Shown one piece after another: positions 59,001 through 64,000 of a stretch of 64,000 nucleotides of DNA. The notes beneath the pieces are model-generated. The model worked only from the letters and a program-made list of their open reading frames with translations. It ran no database searches and was not told the origin of the DNA. Within the stretch, counting starts at the first letter, position 1. Every line of letters begins with the position of its first letter. The translations under genes were made by a program, and so were the position numbers. The stretch is from Lachancea kluyveri NRRL Y-12651 (taxonomy: Eukaryota > Ascomycota > Saccharomycetes > Saccharomycetales > Saccharomycetaceae), in contig CM000690.1 of NCBI GenBank assembly GCA_000149225.2, forward strand, positions 1 to 64,000, read 5' to 3'.

Positions 59001-59287
59001 TTGGAATTCTTCTGAATTTAAAGCAAGAAACCATAAAACAGCTTGAGTTTTAATTTTTAACACAGATAGGAACCGTTGTGATGATAAAGCTTACCACCAG
59101 TAAAATTGAGACTAGCTTCCGCAAAGGAAAAAAAAATTTGTTAATCGTTAAAGACGAAAACACATTTCAATAATGTTGGTGGTCATTATCATCACCACCA
59201 ACTTCTTTACTTATGTTATTTGGTGAAATACATCAAAGCAATAAGAGATTGACACTGGTTAAGCTGTAATGATCGAGACTGAATGAT

Positions 59288-60526
59288 ATGGACAAATACA
59301 AGTCGCGAAAAGCCGGTAAGTTTCACAAAGCTATAAGAGATAAAAACCTGCAATTCGTGTCTTTTGAAGATCAAATCAAGAAATATGAAAGGCTGCATTC
59401 TGAGGACGTAACGGTAACACCAACCTGCCAATGGATGGACTTTGATTGGAGCTACTATCGTACTATATTCCAGCACTCCGAACCAAAGCACACTTCTTCG
59501 CTTAGCCATCTTTGTTGTAATAAGTTGGCGCTCTGCTCCGAACTGCTAACACCAACGATCGTTGAAGCGATTCCAACTGACACACTGAGAGGTTTAGTTT
59601 GGAGGCGTATACTTGAAAACCGTCGAGACACATTTCGTCTGTACTGCATGTTTCTGTCTGCGGTGCAAAGCTCAATCGCGATAGTCGCGCATGATTACAG
59701 GTACGACACGTTCAAGAAACCTTACATCTTGAACAACGTAATTATGGGGAAGACAAATCAGCGCATCGAAATAATACCTTCAAACATAGACTTGCACAGT
59801 ACTGTTCGTCTTCTGAACTCGCAGACGTTCCGGAACCTTACGGTTATGTCCATAGACTCCGCTAACTTTACCGAACAACAATTGATTTGCCTGACATCAC
59901 TTCACCATTTAGCTGCTCTATCGATAACGAATTTTAAAGTCAAGGATACACTGCTTCAAGCTTGGAAGAGTTCCATAAGCAACCAAACCGTTCACAAGTG
60001 GGGAAAGCTACGTGTTTTATCACTGCCGACGCTCGAGGACCCTACTAGTCTCGGTAAGGTATTCCAGATGGTTCCTTTGTTGGCATATTTCGAATGTTCT
60101 TTTAAACCTTCATCGGTTTCCAAATTTTTGGAGACGCAAAAGGGCAACATGTCTTTTCTCAACCGAGATGAAGTGTGCTTTTTGACTTTAGGTTTGAAGT
60201 TACAAGTGATCAACAGATTAGTGGAAAGATTAGATTCCAGCAAAGCACATTGTGCCTTTGACGCTACAGCTTTACTCGATATAAAAATCAGTTACACAGA
60301 AGTCTCAGGTGATAACGGTCTTTCCAAAAATGGTCATGAACTATGGAACCCAACCCCTCAGGAAAAGAACAAGATGTATGGATATCTGCGAAAGAAATTC
60401 CCATCTTGTGAAAACTTTTATGCTCCGTCTTCGAACATGCTGGTAGCCAAAAACAACAAACGCAAAAGACCAAAATGGGGAAAGCTAAGCGTAGGAACAA
60501 ACCCTCAGTCGTACTTTGGGCTTTGA
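59288..60526 (+). CDS. Conserved-looking protein of unknown function, LRR-like middle
   Basis: The 412-residue protein lies between ALO1 and the tubulin gene. I do not recognise it. The N-terminus is basic (MDKYKSRKAGKFHKAIRDKN). A helical block (LCSELLTPTIVEAIPTDTLR ... LVWRRILENRRDTFRLY) recalls F-box-type or similar helical caps. Leucine-rich-repeat-like strands at about residues 175-260 follow (FRNLTVMSIDSANFTEQQL, LHHLAALSITNFK, LRVLSLPTLEDP). The C-terminus is basic (NNKRKRPKWGKL). Length, codon use and clean spacing (287 bases from ALO1, divergent; convergent with TUB) support a real gene. It may be an ancestral gene lost in S. cerevisiae. Confidence 0.8.
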   Translation: MDKYKSRKAGKFHKAIRDKNLQFVSFEDQIKKYERLHSEDVTVTPTCQWMDFDWSYYRTIFQHSEPKHTSSLSHLCCNKLALCSELLTPTIVEAIPTDTLRGLVWRRILENRRDTFRLYCMFLSAVQSSIAIVAHDYRYDTFKKPYILNNVIMGKTNQRIEIIPSNIDLHSTVRLLNSQTFRNLTVMSIDSANFTEQQLICLTSLHHLAALSITNFKVKDTLLQAWKSSISNQTVHKWGKLRVLSLPTLEDPTSLGKVFQMVPLLAYFECSFKPSSVSKFLETQKGNMSFLNRDEVCFLTLGLKLQVINRLVERLDSSKAHCAFDATALLDIKISYTEVSGDNGLSKNGHELWNPTPQEKNKMYGYLRKKFPSCENFYAPSSNMLVAKNNKRKRPKWGKLSVGTNPQSYFGL

Positions 60527-60789
60527 AAGATAAAAAAAAAAACTCGAAGCAAGGTTTAAGGTATCAACGAAAAAAGATTTTTGTGACTAGTTTGTAGAAT
60601 TAGTATGTATCTAGGGTATACAGTGAACAATATGGGATATGTGAGGGTGAAAGAGAAAAAAAAAAAGGGTAGAAAGGGCTGTGGCCAGCTTTATAGATTT
60701 GAAAGCAATAAGGTGAAATAGTAGTGGTAGTAAACAAACCATTTACACTGGAAAGAAAAGAGGACAAAAAGAATCCAGATTTATTTGAG

Positions 60790-62388
60790 TTAAAATTCTT
60801 CCTCGTCAGCATAAGAATCAGCGCCAACTTCAATATAATCTCTTTCCAAAGCAGCCAAGTCTTCTCTAGCTTCAGTGAATTCACCTTCTTCCATACCTTC
60901 ACCAACGTACCAGTGTACGAAGGCACGCTTAGCGTACATCAAGTCAAACTTTCTGTCAATTCTCTTCCAGGCATCGGCGATAGCAGTAGTGTTAGACAAC
61001 ATACAGACAGCTCTGTTAACTGAAGAGAGCTGAGAGTTTGGTGTAGCTGTTGGTGGTTCGTAACAGATACCGATCTTGAAACCAGTTGGACACCAGTCAA
61101 CCATTTGGACGGTCTTCTTATTCTTCACTTGAGCAACTGCGGTTTGGACATCCCTAGTGACAACGTCACCTCTGTATAGCAAGCAAGTAGCCATGTATTT
61201 ACCAGTTCTTGGGTCACATTTAACCATTTGATTACCTGGTTCGAAACAGGCATTGGTAATTTCAGAAACGGCGTTGGATTCATGGTGGGCCTTACTCTTT
61301 GACAGAATTGGAGCATAAGAAACCAATGGGAAATGAATTCTAGGGTATGGGACCAAATTGGTCTGAAATTCATTCAAATCAACGTTCAAAGAACCGTCGA
61401 ATCTCAAGGAAGCGGTGACAGAGGATACGACTTGAGCGATCAAGTTGTTCAAATTGGCAAAACTTGGTCTGGAAATATCCAAATTCTTTTTGCACATATC
61501 GTAAATAGCTTCGTTGTCAACCATAAAGGTACAGTCAGCATGTTCTAGCGTGGTATGAGTAGTCAACACGGTGTTGTATGGCTCGACAACAGAAGTAGAA
61601 ACCTGTGGGGCTGGATAAACAGCGAATTCCAACTTAGACTTCTTACCATAATCGATAGATAGTTGTTCCAACAATAAAGATCCTAAACCAGAACCGGTAC
61701 CACCACCTAAAGAATGGGTAAACAAGAAGCCTTGTAAACCGTCACACTGATCTGAGATTTTTCTGATCCTGTCCAAGATATCATCCAACAGCTCCCTACC
61801 AACAGTGTAATGACCACGGGCATAGTTGTTTGCGGCATCTTCTTTACCGCTGATTAATTGTTCTGGGTGAAATAATTCCCTGTAAGCTCCAGTACGGACC
61901 TCATCAATAACATTTGGTTCCAAATCAACATAAACAGCACGTGGAACAAACTTACCAGAACCTGTTTCATTAAAAAAAGTGGAGAATCCTTCTTCACCGC
62001 CCTTTGGCTTCGTTAGCCCTTCTTGCAAATAACCGTCCGGTCTAATTCCATGCTCTAAAGAGTATAATTCCCAACATGCGTTACCAATTTGACAACCGGC
62101 TTGCCCGACTGTAATAAAAAAACAGTTTTCGTTAGTAAACTAGTTAACTGAGGAGAAAAGAAGGTGAACCATTCCCTAACCTTTAGACCCGAAGATTTCT
62201 GTGTTTTTTGAGAATATTCAAAATGCACCGGTTTGCCACCGAGATGCGTTATCTTTTCTGAAACATGAAGAGCTCCAAGGAATCTAGAAAAGGGACAAAA
62301 TGAATCTCTTCTTCCATAAAGGTGTAAAATAAAAAAAAAGACCACGATAATTGTATCACATACCGTTAACACTAATGACTTCTCTCAT
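60790..62388 (-). CDS. TUB1: Alpha-tubulin, one intron
   Basis: Exon 1 is 62388-62364 (MREVISVN plus one base) and exon 2 is 62108-60790. The 255-base intron has GTATGT at 62363, TACTAAC at 62137-62131 and CAG ending at 62109. The joined 447-residue protein starts [19 protein letters not shown] and has the same length as S. cerevisiae Tub1. It contains the tubulin signature GGGTGSG and an acidic tail ending in a C-terminal Phe (ADEEEF). The intron position matches that of S. cerevisiae TUB1 and TUB3. The neighbours ALO1/PGA3 on one side and PHO84 on the other show it is the single ancestor of that pair. Confidence 0.97.
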
Positions 62389-62999
62389 TGCTTTTCGGAT
62401 CCTGCTTTTTAATCTTTTGTATTGAAAGAGATCAGTTCGCAACAAGTTGAGTGTTTGTGGTTCCCATTTGGTGTTTCTTGTTTACCTTTTTCCACAAAAA
62501 AAACAAAAAAAAAAAAGTATAGAGCAAGAAAAGATCCAACGGCCGGGTAACATGCATCGTGTGTTATCAAGTCCCGTTACACGAAAATAAATGACATGGG
62601 AGACGGACGTCGACTGTTTCCGTACATGATTACTATACTTAATGCTCATATGTCCTACTGGATTTACGTACCGAGAACATAACCACGATGAAGGATAAAA
62701 GCATACTAAGATGTTCAGGCATGGTTTCTTTCTATTGGGCCATTGGAAATTTTTTTTTACTGAGAAACGATTGTTAAACTAAACCGCAGAGGCACAACGT
62801 TCTAGGTGCAGAGTAATCCAAAAAGGAAAAAAAAAACTGTTCTGCACCAAAATCTCAAAGTATTAATATTAAACATCAAAACCTGTATCAACTATTTTTC
62901 TCAAAAATCTAGAATTTTTATTATTTTTGTTTTAATATACATTTATGCAAACAAATCAATTGCGCACTTCAAACTCAAGAATAATGCTTATATAATGCT
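62389..62999. other. TUB1 promoter and PHO84 3' region
   Basis: AT-rich, with several A- and T-runs. No gene is supported. Confidence 0.5.
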
Positions 63000-64000
63000 T
63001 TAGACAGTTTCTAGACGGCTAGAAGCTGTGGAACCAGAGGCCGTATTTTGGGCCACATACTTGGATGGATTTATCTCGCCGTGATACTGTTCACTGATTT
63101 CTTCTAGAGTCTTTCTCTTTGTTTCTGGGATCAGCAAAGTGGAGAAGATACCCAACAGCATAAATAGAGCGAAAATTTCCATAACGTGTGGCAACCAACA
63201 GTTCTTTGCCTTGCCATCTTTAGCACAGTTGTGGTCAATCAAAGTACCCAAAGCGGTTTGAGCAATGATAGCACCGATTTTACCGGATGCGGCCGAAATA
63301 CCATGAGCAGTAGATCTGTATCTGGTTGGGAAACATTCACCTGGAACGATAAAAGTAGTAACGTTTGGACCAAAGTTACAGAAGAACTGGCAAATAATGT
63401 ACAGACCCAACAGGCCGTGATCGGAAAGCTTGTGGTATGCGAAACCAATGACACAGAACAGAATGGTCAAAATAGTGAATCCCATCAACTGGATTGGCTT
63501 TCTACCAACAGTGTCGACGGTAGCGACGGAAGCCCAGTAGCCTGGCAAAGAACCAGCACAAATCAAAATCAGGTTACCCACAGCAGAGTTGTACAGCTTG
63601 TGGTAAACGTTGTGAGAAGAAGCATAACCGATGGTCTGCAGAATGACGGCACTGTTCAAGTTCAAACCGTAAAACGCAACGTCCAGAGTAAACCAAGAGA
63701 AGGCGGTACCGAACAGGATCTTAAAGTGCTTCCACTTACCGAAATGTCTGCAAAAGTCCTTGAAAGAAGCCTTTGGAGGTTGGACTTCAAGCTGTTCGAC
63801 GGCAGTTGGGGTCTTTTCCAAACGAGCAATCTCCTCGGATTCAGCGTTGGCATCGTTTGGAATGAATTTGGCATTTTCGGCTTCGACATGGACATCCAAT
63901 TGGTAACGTGGTGATTCTGGGATAGTCAATCTGAAGTACAAAGCAACAACACCTGGAACACAGCCCAAACCGACCAAGATTCTCCACATTTGGTCACAAG
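63000..64000 (-). CDS. PHO84: High-affinity phosphate transporter Pho84, C-terminal part
   Basis: The C-terminal 333 residues are present; the frame runs off the right edge (CDQMWRILVGLG). MFS phosphate:H+ symporter features are clear: LTIPESPRYQLDV, PPKASFKDFCRHFG, TLDVAFYGLNLNSAVILQ, the GRKPIQL loop, IVPGECFPTRYRSTAHGIS and PETKRKTLEEI. In S. cerevisiae Pho84 also senses phosphate. Its promoter, with any Pho4 sites, is outside the window. Confidence 0.96.
   Translation of the reverse strand, partial: CDQMWRILVGLGCVPGVVALYFRLTIPESPRYQLDVHVEAENAKFIPNDANAESEEIARLEKTPTAVEQLEVQPPKASFKDFCRHFGKWKHFKILFGTAFSWFTLDVAFYGLNLNSAVILQTIGYASSHNVYHKLYNSAVGNLILICAGSLPGYWASVATVDTVGRKPIQLMGFTILTILFCVIGFAYHKLSDHGLLGLYIICQFFCNFGPNVTTFIVPGECFPTRYRSTAHGISAASGKIGAIIAQTALGTLIDHNCAKDGKAKNCWLPHVMEIFALFMLLGIFSTLLIPETKRKTLEEISEQYHGEINPSKYVAQNTASGSTASSRLETV

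Noticed and set aside
63186-63914. 242-codon plus-strand frame opposite PHO84
   Set aside because: Antisense shadow; PHO84 is conserved on the minus strand over the full span.

Overview
The window is nuclear DNA from a budding yeast of the family Saccharomycetaceae. The evidence is the run of close homologues of Saccharomyces cerevisiae genes, short introns with the exact branch site TACTAAC, a tRNA-Ile(AAU) that matches the S. cerevisiae gene as I remember it, and Ty1/Ty2-type LTRs. From about 24.7 kb to the right edge, single genes that in S. cerevisiae are split between two blocks of the left arm of chromosome XIII (about YML085-YML099 and YML123-YML130, from memory) are interleaved in one line: ARG81, TAF13, ERO1, VPS9, YML096W-type, RAD10, GIM5, UTP14, PRE8, U2AF35, RTF2, COX14, MSC1, RSC9, RPM2, ERG13, UFO1, PGA3/AIM33, ALO1, an unknown gene, TUB1/TUB3 and PHO84. 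That is the order expected before the whole-genome duplication, so the species is a non-duplicated yeast. The closeness of the proteins suggests the Zygosaccharomyces/Torulaspora side (inference).

Layout. The left 23 kb is gene-poor and looks accessory or subtelomere-like. It holds a two-copy four-TM (MARVEL-like) membrane protein with a repetitive tail, the urea transporter DUR3, a GRE2-type reductase with one frameshift, a giant Als/alpha-agglutinin-like GPI adhesin, a divergent pyruvate-decarboxylase-like enzyme and a YMR315W-type oxidoreductase, separated by long empty spacers. From 24.7 to 50 kb is the dense housekeeping block. From 50 to 53.3 kb is an expanded spacer with two solo LTRs in opposite orientation and tRNA-Ile. 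From 53.8 kb to the end the housekeeping block resumes and is cut by the right edge inside PHO84.

Six genes need splicing to be read properly: GIM5, PRE8, the U2AF35 gene, RTF2, ERG13 and TUB1. I rebuilt these from GTATGT-type donors, TACTAAC and AG acceptors. The branch-to-acceptor distances are all short (11-22 nt). The window also encodes U2AF small subunit, a 3' splice-site recogniser that S. cerevisiae lacks, head to head with RTF2, which S. cerevisiae also lacks.

The strongest structural observation is around 51-53 kb. The 5-bp sequences flanking the two inverted LTRs are exchanged exactly as predicted if the 1.4 kb between them was inverted by recombination between the LTRs.
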